Shown in pieces: positions 43,776 through 58,112 of a stretch of DNA of 64,000 bases. The notes under the pieces were generated by a model. It worked only from the letters and a program-made list of their open reading frames with translations. It searched no databases and was not told the origin of the DNA. Source of the DNA: Ceratothoa steindachneri (lineage: Eukaryota; Arthropoda; Malacostraca; Isopoda; Cymothoidae); NCBI GenBank assembly GCA_963969495.1, contig OZ018328.1:2480001-2544000 (forward strand), read 5' to 3'. The position numbers and the translations under genes are program-made. Within the stretch, counting starts at the first letter, position 1; every line of letters starts with the position of its first letter.

Positions 43776-45479
43776 GATAGACCTTATTTCTTGGGGATGC
43801 ATTGAGGCCATGGTTAAATGTTCTATAAAATGAAAAGAACCGAAAAAAATATGAATTAAAATCTACACTTTATCACATTCAAGAATATAAACACGTTTTT
43901 AAGCACAACGCAAGCAGAGTCAAAAAGAAACACTACCTTCCCCAAGCACACTAGGGTCGGCACTACGTGAGCCACAGTGCTCTCTCTCCCTAGCGTGCAG
44001 CTTCCTATCTCGGATATGTGAGCATATGCAAAACAGCCAAACACTGCATCGCTGGAACTGTGAAGCGCACCATTCTATACAATGATTTAAGCTTAAGGGT
44101 TATATAATGTACAAACATAAAGAAATAATTAAAGACAAAAAGGACTTATTATATTGAATGTTATTGATAATATCGAGGGGAAATAGAGGGTGCTGCAGTT
44201 CCGTAGTGCCTATACACGAGCTGCCACTGTATTGATTTCCGCGTGACTATGGCAAAACTTTTCAGTCAAGTTCAAATTGTGTTGTGTCCAGAAAGGCAGG
44301 CCGTCATTGAACATAAAGTAGCCGTAACACGTTTCAGAGTTGGGCGTATTTCGGTGAGCTCTGTATTAACTCAAGTATTTTTTATATTTTGCATATTTGG
44401 CGTAGTAATTATCAATAAAATATGTTATAAATAGGGCAGTTAAAAGTCAATAATTTCACTTGTCTTTTACAAGACACTTTCCTCTAGAACAACTATGAAT
44501 GCATTAAAAATGACTGTAGGGGGTAAGGTAACAAAGTTACTAGGTCAACAAAAAGTTAACTTTTACACGTCAGGTCAACAAATTCTTTATGTCAAGAAAG
44601 TAAAAAATATAGAATAAAAATATATCTGGTAACTTTTCGCCTACTAATTGGCAACTGGTAGCCTACCAATTAGCAACTCCTGCCTTTTTCAGTTGCTGTT
44701 TAACGGCTATTTCTAAAGTGCGTGCTGTAATTGAAAAATATCCCAATGAATTCATTTGTTCAGCAAAAAATGAACTTTATTCTCAAATTTGTTGTGCTAC
44801 AGTGAAGCTTACCATGGGATTATTATTATTTAAAAGTATTAACTGAAAAACACGAGGGTATATCCTGGGAAAGTTTGAACATATTTTTAGGTGAAGGCAA
44901 TGTGTGAAAGATACACCTACTTAGTTTCTGTTTTATATACCCCATTCTCTTCTTTCCTCTCTATTTCTTTACCTCCTTTACCTTCATATCTCGTATTTAT
45001 CGCCCTTTTGTCTTTTACTCCTATCTTTATATCTCTATTTTCTTTCTACCCCTTCTTTATCTCTTTCATATTACCTTTCTTTCTTGTCATATTTATCTAC
45101 CTTTCATTTCACTCTTTTAATCTTTATCTTTGTTTCTTTTCTCTTTTATTTTCAATCTGTTTCCTCCCCTCTCTCTTCGCCTTTAACCCCATCCCCTCTC
45201 ACCATGGCCAACGTCTGCCCTGGTCATTTGATAAAGTGAGGGTCAGAGAGTGCCAATGTAAGTAATATGGACCCTGGAAATGGTCTATGCCTGTTTAGTT
45301 TCTTTGCCCCAGGGCTTAAAGGAGATGGATCAGAGGACTGTGGTTGCTGGGCCAGGTCAGCAGTCTGAAAGGAAATAGGCCGTGTTAGTATATAAGGGAG
45401 GTGACAGTTTATATTCTGTGTAGCTGGCCAGTTTTGGTCAGCAAGGAGTGGTATCTGTGTGAAATTACTTGGCGGATTG
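43776..45479. other. No recognisable gene; pyrimidine-rich tract
   Basis: From about 44935 to 45190 the plus strand is strongly pyrimidine-rich, giving a low-complexity 124-codon ORF that I do not regard as coding. The rest is AT-rich. Part of 45240-45480 may be the 3' UTR of the adjacent minus-strand LINE. Confidence 0.5.
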
Positions 45480-47660
45480 GGGAAGGGTAGTCAACTCCAT
45501 TTAGAATCACTGGAAGTGTGAACTGTGTCGCACCAACTTCTCTGAGGTTTTAGCGGGAGTATTCGGGGAGAATAGTGGTGTGGGCATTCTAGTATGAAGT
45601 GTGGTATAGTTTCCGGTTAATTGGGGGAAACATGGGCAGTCCTGGGGAAAAGAAAGACCGAGGCGGAATAGATGGGCGTTCAAACCACAGTGGCCGATTC
45701 CTAAACAGACTAGGGCTGAGTCGAGGCGACGATTTGGGAACTTCGACCAGGGCATAGGACCAGTATCCTCATATAGGATGGATCTAGGTGATCCAAAGAG
45801 GTACTGGCAGAGGTCTTCCTTCCATGCAGCACTGACATGTGACTTCCAGAAGGTGGTACACGTGGATGGAGAGAGGGCAGGTATTCTTGATGATACTGGA
45901 GTGGAATGAGCAAAATTTGCCCCTCTGCCTGCCTCTTCATTTCCGATGATACCCGAGTGGGTTGATATCCATTGTAACAACCTCCCATGGGCGTGGTTAA
46001 GGAAGTCATTGCAAAGTGTAGGTGAGTGTGAGACGAAGAGGAGAGAAGTTGCAATGAAGACAGTGAGTCTGTATATAAATTACCACTTTCCTGGGAGGAA
46101 CCAGGTTCTGGATCATCTCAAGGGCTTAATACAAGGCATATAATTCTGCCACCACAATATTATGGAGAGGTTCAATATGTCAGGTGAGTGTAGTTGTGAG
46201 GTCTGTGCAAATGGCTGCAGCTGTAGTTGAGGGGAATTGGTGTGGAGTGAGCCATCTGTGTATATTGCTAGGTAATCCTTGTAGGTAACATTTTCCAGAA
46301 TATTGAAGATTGACCTTATTATAAGAGGTGGGTCATGTTTTGTTCATCGGCAGGGGAGGGAGAGCGATATCGCTGAGTATAGTGATATCCAGGGGGGAAT
46401 GGGAGGGGTTGCTGGGAGTGCTGATTGCTGTGGGTAAGGGGAGGAGAAATGTACCAAGGCCTGTGCTGCACGTATTAAGAATGGGAGGTGGTTGGCCATG
46501 GTTGGAATGATGCGTAGGAGACTAGTATTGTGGATAGAGGGTGGTCTAGTGGGAGGTGTATTAAGCAATTTTCCTAGTAGATATTTTTTCCTGTATTCCT
46601 GGGGCAGGATGCCACTCTCTGCATAAAGGGCTGAAGTTGGGGAAGAGCTAAAAGCTCCTAGAGCAATTCTGATTGTGCTATGATGGATTGTGTTTAGTTT
46701 AGAAAGTAGAGATTTGTTTGCAGCACTGTAAACTATTGAGACATAGTCCAGTTTGCTTGATGCACCCCACTTCACTCCAGCAAGACGATTGAAACAGTTT
46801 TCTTGTAGATTGTTGATGTTCCAACTTAGGGTTGGGCGGTCCAGTCATATTCCAAGGAGTTTGTGAGAGAACACCCGTTTAATAAGTGTCCCTGAGATGC
46901 ATAAGGGGTGAGGAAGTCTTACGTGTCGATGGGTGAACAGCATTGATTTTCATTTTGAATTGTTCAAGTGTAGGTTCCAGTTTTTAGCCCATTCAGTGAA
47001 TTCATTGACTGCTCCTTGGAGTCTGTTTGAGCAGTACAGGTGATGGAGACATCGTCTACATATACTAGTGGTGTTGTGTGAGCGCTGACCGGTAAATTTG
47101 ATTAACCAGTATTTCTATTAGCTTGCTGGTACATGAGGAGGCTAATTGGTCAGTAAGAAGATGTTTTTGAAAGGATTTTTTCTTTTTTAAGGATTGGGAG
47201 AATAAGTGAGCATTTCCAAAGAGAGGGAAACTGGCCTAGTGTCCAACTGTCATTCAAAAGTTCTAGTAAGAAGTTTAAATAGGCTTCTGGCAGACTATGA
47301 CTTAGGAAGTCAGGGGGGATCATGTCAAGGCCCAGGGCCTACCTTTGGGCATGAAGTCAAGTGCGTCAAGCAATTCTTTGGGTTGAAAGTGGGAGGCAAG
47401 TGGGTTATCTGCAGTATCAAACATCGAAGAAGATTTGTTTGGTGTCTGGTTATGAGAGGTTGCTGTATTGTGTGTGGCAAATGCTTCAGCCTTATTCAGT
47501 TCATTCCTTAGTGGTGAGTCGCCGATGCAGAGAGGATAAGAGTGGAGTAAGGGGGTGCCTGGGTCATTGTCCCCGACGATTCGATATCGTATCTCTTACT
47601 CTCTGTTTGAAAGAGGAGCGGGAGGGGGGAATCTTCTCCTGGTGCACCAGGCTCATGGCC
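45480..47660 (-). mobile_element. Non-LTR retrotransposon (I/jockey-like, with RNase H), degenerate
   Basis: Reading the minus strand from the right, 47660-47200 encodes a decayed RT start (NELNKAEAFATHNTATS). A YVDDVSIT box lies at about 47050-47075. Next is KWGASSKLDYVSIVYSA and IALGAFSSSPTSALYAESG (46775-46600), the post-RT region. An RNase H segment HSGIIGNEEAG is at 45959-45927, followed by RRLDSALVCLGIGHCGLNAH and CPCF, the C-terminal zinc-like tail. Stops and frameshifts are frequent. RNase H places it near the I/R1-jockey assemblage. The endonuclease end is missing. Confidence 0.82.
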
Positions 47661-48775
47661 TGAACATATCTTTTTTTTTTTTTTTTAATTTAGCCTAATT
47701 ACACTGCAGAACAAAATAATTTTCCTTTATTAAAATATTTTCAAAAATATAATGAGTTAGTAAATGCAATGTCCACGCCATATAAAGGCATGCATTTAAG
47801 ATTTCATAAAATCGTATATTCAAGAAATTATATTAAATAAACGAACAAAATAATGATACGTTCAAAATAAGAGAAGGATCATTCACAGATTTGCCTAGCA
47901 AGCAAATGCACTAGAAACGAAGCAAGCTATGACAACGAGGAAACCTTTGTTTTCTATTACATCGGCGCACCCACGACCACATCACCTCACCGGTTTCTTG
48001 CACAATTCTCGTGTTATTTTGTTCCACTCTTGCTCACTTTTCGCCCGTCACATTTGAAAGGTGCAGCAGTTCCAAAACTTTGACCTCAATGGTCTTCCAG
48101 CGTTCTTCGATATCTTCTTGGTCGTAATAGTATTTTACTCGCTCTGCAGGAGGGCATGGGGCGTTGCCCTGCCATCTCATATTTTAATTCAGAAAAAAAA
48201 TCACTTAAAAATAATATATGATGCATAATCGCAAAATTAACCTTAAATTTATTGGACTGGGGGATAGTTATGTGTTTTTAATTCTCATTTCTTCGATATT
48301 TCTTTTTGTTGGCTTATATTTTGGCCGTGTTTTTTGACCTCTAATTCTACCGTTATAAACTGACCTTATCTCCAGCCAGGCCTCCACTGTGCTGCCTTAC
48401 GGTGGCCTATCGCTTTTTGTTATCTTTGACGATAAAAAAAATCTGTTAGTGAGAATCGCTCGGAATTTCTGTCCATTTCTCGAGCAGTGGTGTCCTCCTG
48501 GGCTTCTCTGGTCGCCAATCCTATATTTTCTAAGTTCAAGTTTACCGAACTTGTTCGAAAACATTATCGCAGCGCCCCTAATTTTTCGGGGTTTTTTTTT
48601 AAATATTAGTCGCTTCTTGGGTACTCGCAATAATCCCTACCTCCCATCGGTTTGGTACTTGTTTGTCATTGAAATACCTGGTACTGATTAAAGTCAAAGT
48701 CCGTCTACAAGGGAGAGCTCCAGTCTTATCTTGGTCCTATCGCTATAAATGCTGTCGCATTGTCGTGGAATGGCA
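47661..48775. other. No established gene; one small minus-strand ORF
   Basis: At 48181-48035 (-) a 48-codon ORF includes YYYDQEDIEERWKTIEVKVL followed by ELLHLSN. It looks protein-like and has higher GC than its surroundings, but I cannot assign it. Two overlapping ORFs at 48389-48691 show no family features. Confidence 0.3.

Positions 48776-48779
<4 letters not shown>

Positions 48780-48846
<67 letters not shown>
48780..48846. repeat. (TA)n microsatellite
   Basis: Pure TA dinucleotides, located downstream of the minus-strand PLE 3' end that starts at 48847. Confidence 0.97.
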
Positions 48847-48848
<2 letters not shown>

Positions 48849-49308
48849 TATAGGTTTGCTTCTAAGAAGGATTATTTTGAGGTTGAGGATAAATCCCAAA
48901 ATGAGACGTGTAAAATTTCTCATTTAATTAAGTACAACGTTTCGGGTATCTTACCCATCTTCTGGTCTATAAAAGAGATTTAGAACACGTTTAAAATTAC
49001 AAAAATTATAGTGCACACAAAGATTAAAAATAAATTATTTAGTTAATTGAAATTATGGCAAATCGTTTGAAAACTATTGAAATTTAGATATGGATCAATT
49101 ATGGGTACTCTAAATATGCATAAATATAACACTAGTTGATGCAATTATTGGTTGACACAGATATTAGTCACTTAATGAAGCAGCAATAGCAATAAATTAT
49201 TTAATAAATTGAAAATGTGAAAAAATCATTTGAAAACTTTACACTAAATGTAGATGCTATAAATATGGATAAATATAAAAATTAATTGCCCCAATTAGTA
49301 TATTAGTA
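48847..49308 (-). mobile_element. Penelope-like element 3' UTR fragment
   Basis: No PLE coding sequence remains, but the minus strand carries GATGGGTAAGATACCCGAAA followed by CGTTGTA, the same stem-loop plus GAAACGTTG tail as the coding PLE copies. It ends at (TA)n 48780-48846 and is flanked on the other side by a second (TA)n array at 49309. The right half of the segment is AT-rich and unassigned. Confidence 0.6.
48919..48977 (-). ncRNA. Hammerhead-ribozyme-like motif in PLE 3' region
   Basis: On the minus strand, CAGAAGA (one change from CUGANGA) is followed by stem II (GGGTA pairing with TACCC, AGA loop), GAAAC at 48943-48939 and GTTGTA, which supplies a short helix III and a GUA cleavage triplet. 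CTCTTTTA upstream can pair with TAAATGAG downstream at seven of eight positions as distal helix I. Confidence 0.55.
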
Positions 49309-50470
<1,162 letters not shown>

Positions 50471-52440
50471 CCGTGCTTTCAAAGCTCCATGCGGTGATCT
50501 CAGGACTACGTGGGTACAGAAGGGAACGTAGTCGCCCTTCGACCTTATTTTGCTACACGTATTTATATCCATTTGAACTGATAACTATAAATGGCCAAAT
50601 AATGAGGCAGGAATCGTTCTTAATTTATTTTCACTTGAGATTTGTTTCTTGCACATTTTGATTTTGGCCTTTAAAAAAAGCAGTCATATCCCTCCCCCGC
50701 CCCTATAAAAAAAGCCTTTGCGGCATAACAGTAAGTAATATGACCTATATTGGTGATTGCTCTACCAAACTCATCTCCGGGGCATAACGTGAAATTCACT
50801 TGTAAAAAAATAAACCTCGCGAATTACACATTTTTACAATCTTACAATCTCCCTCAACATTTTGGTTTGTAGTTGCCATGATAACATCTCCTTTCTTATA
50901 TAATTTATCAAACTGAATGACATGAGAACAAAAAGCAGGCCCTTCGGCACGCTGCCTATATAACCTATTTCTTTATTACGGACTTTTACATCGTATTTTC
51001 ACCGAACATTTTGGGTTTGAAGTTACAAGGCCTACATTGGTCTCCTTTCTCTAGTAGTGTCCTCGTACTCGTTTTTTTTAACACTCGATTCCCAGAGATT
51101 AGGACAAGGAGGGCCTTGGGTAAAATTGGTGGGGGTAGGGTCTCCATTCTTGATAGGTGCGCGCCTCCCTGTAACCGAGTGCACACCGTTGTATTTCCTT
51201 TAGAACACTAGGACTCATTTTCTGTCTTTATTAGAATAATTGCAGTTGCTTGCGTTGTCTGCGCCGTAAATGAATGGGAAGAAATTATTCCTATTTGCGT
51301 TATGTGAGAAGAAATTGAAGTCAAGATAATTGTTTAGAGGAAGGGAAAATGCGCGGAAGATATATAGCCGGAAAGATCTATCTGCAGACTTCCGGGTCGG
51401 GAAAGAAAACTTTAGATTGGGGTCGAGAGCTGACGAATAAAACACTGAAATCTTATTATAAGGACCTAGCGCGCGCTCGCCTGTGTCCGTCAGATATTTG
51501 GTTGGTAATGTTTGGCGTTGTGAAAGGATCTTTTTTCTTGCACACCAATTTTGAATGTGTTGTGAAATAAAAAATCCTTCGCACATTTTCTTAAATTTGT
51601 GAGCGAAGCGAACAAGCGCCGCAGACCTAGCCAAAAATGGCCGCAGGGCCGATTTTTGCAAGTTAATATAAAAGACTAAGCTAAGGAATTATAGTAGTAT
51701 TAAATTTGAACTCTTATCTTTAAGGAGATTGCAGCTTTTCACTGATTCTCGCTTCGTCTCCCGAATAAGGAGTGATGCTCTTCCCCCTCGAGAAAACGCT
51801 TACTCGACGCCGGGAAAACCTGTCGTGGGAAATCTGAAACAAGTTCTCTGATTTGATAAATAGATTTGGCTCAACTTTATAATACCTTGAATAAATATTG
51901 TATTTGTAGTATAAATGGGTGTCCTGAAGTTATGAAAGCGTTAAGTTCGTTCCTATAGTGAGATCGGTATTAATTTTTATAGAGATCACGTGAAAATTCT
52001 AATTTTGCTACATTCCCTTCCGTTAAGAGCGAAGCCTCGTTACCTATTAAACCACCTAGAAAATAAGAGATATAAAATGGAGGAAACGTTACTAGATAAC
52101 GATCGTTTTTTGTTTCATTTTTACATTTGTTTTAAAATAAATGCACCGGTGAGGGGTGGGGTTCGTGCCCCGGAATCCTAATTTGAATGATGTCCTGGTC
52201 GTCCTGTAATTAGTAATGATTCTTTAACTACCCACCAGCCAGATGGGCTCCTAAAATAAAGAAAAACCCTACCCATCATCACAAATTTGGGGGACATCCT
52301 CTACTACTTGGAGGGACGAGTGGCTTGGAGTAGTCGCTCTTCTGTCATGGGCGAAGGGATTTGGGTTGCGCGCATTGTTCCCATCTTTGATCTCCAAATG
52401 GAGAATTGATCAGAGCTCACCTGACGGTAGGTCCTGCTGT
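50471..52440. other. No recognisable gene
   Basis: Segment 50830-50880 (AACATTTTGGTTTGTAGTTG) has a degenerate second copy at 51000-51030 (AACATTTTGGGTTTGAAGTT). ORFs at 51215-51661 on opposite strands have no family features. Confidence 0.5.
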
Positions 52441-52546
52441 GGGCTCCATGGGGCTTTGGAGCCGAGCTACCCAATGAGAAAAGAAGGAAGATGGGCTCCA
52501 TGGGGCTTTGGAGCCGAGCTACCCAATGGGAAAATAAGGAAGATGG
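52441..52546. repeat. Tandem duplication, two units of about 53 bp
   Basis: GGGCTCCATGGGGCTTTGGA then GCCGAGCTACCCAATG is present twice in direct succession, with only a few differences (AAAAGAAGG versus AAATAAGG). The high identity suggests recent duplication. Confidence 0.93.
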
Positions 52547-54400
52547 GCTTCCACACACCATAACTCGACATTAAGTTTAGTCGTTTCCTAATTCCTACAG
52601 TGTAGTAGAAACCACGAAGTTAGGTGTATTAGTAGGATTTTAAATTTGCTCACCCAATTGCAGGCAGAAGTAATTGGCTGTCTCGGTAAACAAATAGTCA
52701 AGTATAACTAACAATCGGACACTGTCATTCAATGGTTGGTTATAGCTCCAATTTGTGGTTTATTAATGTGGTATGACCAAACAGAGAACGGAGACCATAT
52801 TGACCGGGGTGGACGCTGTGTATATTGTCCTGTAGGATTGTTCAGGTACACAATCTTCCAGATATCACGAGACTTTCCATGACCGGTGTGTAAAAGGGTG
52901 AAGTAGGATGCAAGGAGGATATTACAAGATGAGACTTGTGATGAAAGGGGCGGGATCAAAGGTAAATGGGGAATAGCCCCAGGTAGCCTCAATCTGGTTC
53001 GAGACTACCGGGAGCATTGTAGTGAAAAGTATAAGACGGAGATGGATTGCAGCTCAATTCCAGGCTGACCCCCCGCCCCCTGGTGTTATGCAACTGAGCC
53101 GTAAATGAGAACGAACACCAAAACGAAGCTGTAAGCGAGGCGGTGAGTTCGATCCCCCGACGCATTCGAGCGTCGAACTTATTCTACGTCGTGGTGGCGT
53201 AATTGAGTTGGGCAGTATTGGGTGTAAGCCCCCCTCGGTGCTTTCACTTCCCCCCTTTCATCTTACAATTCTACCAGACCTCTGTTAAATCTTAGTTGGA
53301 AGGCGCAATGTGAAGGAGGCTGACCTTGAATAGCGCCATATAGGTTACTGCCGTTGTGAGGGGGACCCTCCCCCACTCCATATACACACTCCCCGTCATT
53401 TACTAGTGATGGGGAACTACCAGCAGTAACTTCACGTAAGGCAGCCCCGATGGTGGGGGTCAAGTGCTTAAGAGATGAGGTAGTGTGGCCATGTAAGAAG
53501 AATGGATGGGAGCAAACGTGTGTCATGGTGCGAAGAGGGTTATTTGTGTGAGGAGGGAGTGGGAGGGATAGTGTATGGTAGGTGTGCTTGGAGTGGGGTT
53601 ATCCCCATGGATGAATCCTAACTGGACGAGATCTTCCACCAATTACCACTTCTCATCATCCTAAAGGTCCAGTTGGTGTAGGGGAAATGAGGGTTAGCCT
53701 TCTGCATACTAGGTCATAAAGGATTGGGGGTAGTGTAGTTAAAGGGCCCCAGCCCCATTTGGGAAAATTGGTCGATATTGTAATCTAGAATCCTAGAGTG
53801 TATGAGGGATAGTCAATTCGGGTCAGTCCTTTGCTGACGGGCGGATTCTGTTCACGAGATTTGCAGACAAAACGTTTCAGCTGCTTCGCTTCAGTCAAGC
53901 AGGAGGCAAAATAGCTTTCCGTTATTCCCCACTGATTTGGAAACAAAAGAATTAAACCATTAGGTCTGGTCCTCTTTCTCTGTGATGTTACCCCATGGTG
54001 ACCAGTGGTTCTTGGTTGCCTTGTCGCAGTGGTTGAGTGGTGGGTTCCAAAGGCCGTAGTTATGAAATTGCATTCCACAACCGATTCAATTCGGGCCGTC
54101 GTCGGTATATGTGGGCCGAGAAAACCCCTTGGACAGAGAAGGTTGCGAAGACAATGTGAGTTAGGCGAGAAAGAAACTAGCAATTTGCTCATACACCCTA
54201 CTCTCTGCCACGCTAGCCAGTCTTTGTAATCATCCAAACAACTACGACAGAATGAATGAGTGAGTTGGCTAGAATGGTGCCTCATCCAAGACGTGCTGTT
54301 CTCTAATCTTCTATACCGGAGTTAATGAAATAACAAAGGTTGAATTAATAGAGGATTTAGTTTTTGTAGAGCTGGTATTTCTTCTTAACGCGAACTTTGT
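52547..54400. other. No recognisable gene upstream of ODC
   Basis: Several ORFs of 60-166 codons (for example 54285-53785 on the minus strand) show no domain or family. GTCAGCAG-type and G-rich sequence near 53060-53250 includes a weak B-box-like GAGTTCGATCCCC, perhaps an old SINE. Confidence 0.45.
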
Positions 54401-54811
54401 TTGTATAAGTGTGCTTTGTCTGAATTCTGCCTGGCTTGTCGAAGCTCAGGCCTGGTAAATCCGGGCTCTAATCGCGTTTATTGTTACAGGGGAGAGACTC
54501 TGTTTTCCCGCGGGAACAGCGAAAATTCACCCTGTATCTGGCTAATTAGCGGTTTACTCTTAACGGCCTTTCCCCCTGGTGTTGAGACCGCCCTGGTGTT
54601 ATGTGGTAACGGCGCTTACCCTGAGGAACGCATTGCCGTAGTTCCAGTAAGTGGTGCCTCTCTGTGTACTAGTGTCCGTACTCCCTTGTTTCGGCATTCG
54701 CAACTTACCCCCCCTCCTACCTCCGCAGATTTAGATACCTTCTTCCGCCATATCGAGATTTTCATTTGTCGCTGCTGTGTTGATCTTCGTCTCGTCTACT
54801 TCGCCGCCGCC
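54401..54811 (+). promoter_or_regulatory. Probable ODC 5' UTR / promoter-proximal region
   Basis: This region is open and in frame with ODC exon 1 from an ATG at 54401 (137 extra codons). However, the extra sequence is not ODC-like, and ODC proteins start about 35 residues before the EPFAVLD position, which matches the ATG at 54812. Possible acceptors TTGTTACAG at 54489 and CCTCCGCAG at 54729 could join an upstream non-coding exon. I see no clear TATA box. Confidence 0.4.
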
Positions 54812-54904
54812 ATGAAACTCGAGGCTCAGCTCTTCGGGGTCACCGCCAGGATCCTTCGGGGCGAGGAGATTCTCGACGCCGTCCGAGACATCGCCAATGT
54901 ACCC
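54812..54904 (+). CDS. ODC: Ornithine decarboxylase, exon 1 (coding)
   Basis: ODC is the PLP-dependent cytosolic enzyme that decarboxylates ornithine to putrescine, the first step of polyamine synthesis. This exon codes for 31 residues, MKLEAQLFGVTAR to DIANVP, with a strong Kozak context (GCCGCCGCC before ATG) and a GTGAGT donor in phase 0. It sits in the variable N-terminal segment that precedes the barrel. It joins exon 2 in frame. The full gene here has five coding exons with introns of 1855, 754, 425 and 2541 bp, totalling 792 coding bases (264 codons). Expression of ODC is usually controlled by polyamine-induced antizyme, which cannot be seen in the sequence. Confidence 0.8.
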
Positions 54905-55116
54905 GTGAGTGTTGCAGCGGGAGAGAGAATTGAGGGGGGGGGGGGAGCTTTGAGGCTCCCCCAGCCGCAATACACACAGGTTGTGCAGGTAGCGTGGTCT
55001 CGTGGCTCGAGTGCGCGCGGAACTGGGCCGCGCCTAATCGTCAAGCCCGGCTTAGCAGTCTCACACGTGACGTCATGAGATTGATTTACCCTGGGAGGGA
55101 ATATATATATATAAAG
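54905..55116 (+). other. ODC intron 1, 5' part
   Basis: The intron begins GTGAGTGTTGC and contains a G-run at 54936 and a short TATATATATAT tract at 55102-55113 next to the mariner insertion. Confidence 0.7.
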
Positions 55117-56541
<1,425 letters not shown>

Positions 56542-56759
56542 ATGAGGCTGCTAAGATGACTTGGGTCTGGTAAAATGCAGCGCCGTATTTTCAGTGGCAT
56601 CATCCTAAGCCACGCCCAGCCATGATGACGTCATTGTGTGTAGCTACGCCCATTTGAGGAGTACAAGTGCACGCGCCACCGCTTTGTCGTAATACACATA
56701 CATACGTACATTGCATAAATGTATGTATGCCGTGACCAGGGGTCTTTTGTCCGTTGTAG

Positions 56760-56856
56760 GGGCAGGAGGAGCCGTTTGCAGTCCTGGACGTAGGCGACCT
56801 CGTCCTCAAGATTAAGAGCTGGAGGATGAAGATGCCCCGCGTCAAGCTCTTCTACG
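56760..56856 (+). CDS. ODC: Ornithine decarboxylase, exon 2
   Basis: A 97-bp exon follows the acceptor CCGTTGTAG and encodes GQEEPFAVLDVGDLVLKIK then SWRMKMPRVKLFY, ending in phase 1 at a GTGAGG donor. The PFAVLDVGDL block is the first strand of the PLP-binding alpha/beta barrel, and MPRVKLFY leads directly into the AVKC lysine motif completed by exon 3. The donor splits the alanine codon (G|CG). Confidence 0.93.
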
Positions 56857-56899
56857 GTGAGGCGCGCGTCATTTGTGCCCGCCGGAGGGCCATACCGAC

Positions 56900-57440
56900 A
56901 CGGGGGTATTTTGATGCTAAAGGGGTTTTGAGGATGTTGGTGGGTATTATAATCCTAATGGAGTATTATGTCTCTTAATTGGGATTATAATCTTATAGGG
57001 GGTATTTAGGATTCCAAAGGAGTATTATGATGGCAAAGGGGTATTGAGGATGCCAAGTTTGTAGGTAATATGATGCGAAAGCGGGTATTATGTTAAAGGG
57101 GTATTAAGGATTTTGGGGTGTTGTTAATATGATGGGTATTGATGTCTTGGGGTTGTATTAAGGAGGCTGTGGGTATTATAATGCCAAGTAGGTATTGATG
57201 TAGGGACATTTAGGATGTTGTGGGGGAGGTAATGATGATGCTAGAAGGCTATTAACCATCTTGATGGTGAAGTTTTGAGATTTTGGGGTATTATAGACGT
57301 GAACGGGGTAATAAATACCCCTAGCTCGGGTATCGTTATTGGGGGTATTTATTATCCCGAGGGGCAGTGGATGATGCCCCTAAGGAGGAACATTCGGGAC
57401 AATGGGTGTGGTATTGAGGGTTCAAATGGGGTATTTATCT
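56900..57440. repeat. Degenerate intronic repeat (GGGGTATTATGATGCCAAAG-like)
   Basis: Within ODC intron 2 about 18-20 irregular copies of a unit of roughly 25 bp, with GGGGTATTA and GATGCxAAAG, can be followed. Spacing and sequence vary widely, so it is an old minisatellite. Confidence 0.8.
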
Positions 57441-57610
57441 TGTCTCATGATAAGAGGGGTCTAGTCCATGGTTCCCCCCCCCCGCGGAGGAGGGGTGCTA
57501 CTACTCGTGCTGAGATGCTAATGACCTTAGCCGTAGAGGTCGGTGGGGAATTGAGTCGAGTTTGCGCCTCCCCCCTCCTTCTGATATCGTCCCTCCCTGT
57601 GTTGTTGCAG

Positions 57611-57687
57611 CGGTGAAGTGCAATTCCAATCACACTGTCCTCCGCACCCTGGCCCTCCTCGGCACCGGCTTCGACGTGGCATCCAAG
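57611..57687 (+). CDS. ODC: Ornithine decarboxylase, exon 3 (PLP lysine)
   Basis: This 77-bp exon follows TTGTTGCAG and completes the alanine codon, giving AVKCNSNHTVLRTLALLGTG then FDVASK, ending in phase 0 at GTAAGC. The lysine in AVKC is the residue that forms the Schiff base with PLP (Lys69 in the mammalian enzyme). The Asp in GTGFDVASK corresponds to Asp88, which antizyme-inhibitor proteins lack. This supports a true decarboxylase over antizyme inhibitor. Confidence 0.95.
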
Positions 57688-58112
57688 GTAAGCAAGCTTT
57701 GCTATATTCAATAATGCCCCCCCCGCCCCATTAGGAGAGTATCGTTTGTATTTTATTATTATTATCGCAAGTCTTTGGACAGGCTTTAAACATGGCCTTA
57801 ATGCTGTCGCATTTGCGGTGCCACGCTATTAGTTATTATGTTTGGAAGAATACACATTTATTTTGTGTTGTGTGTGTTTGGAAGAAGACTCGCACAGTCT
57901 TCCACTCGTAAGAGTAGATTAAGCCCTGATATGGGGCATCTGGCCTGGAAAGCCTCACTTGTATCTTTTGTTTGCTCGATGCTCACCAACCACGCTGGGA
58001 AAATAGTTGAGGGAATTCATCGAGGGTTTTGTGTGGTAGGTGTAAGGAGAGGGAGGCATCACTCAGCCCCAGTCGGTGAGCCCCACAAACTAAGTGCTTC
58101 GTTGCTCGACAG
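57688..58112 (+). other. ODC intron 3
   Basis: A GTAAGC donor and TTGCTCGACAG acceptor bound it. A C-run lies at 57717-57727. No element is recognisable within it. Confidence 0.8.

Noticed and set aside
44891..45265. 124-codon membrane-like ORF
   Set aside because: The hydrophobic, Phe/Ser/Leu-rich product reflects a pyrimidine-rich low-complexity tract with no family features.
53785..54285. 166-codon minus-strand ORF upstream of ODC
   Set aside because: There is no recognisable domain or biased composition, and its length can occur by chance in moderately GC-rich DNA.
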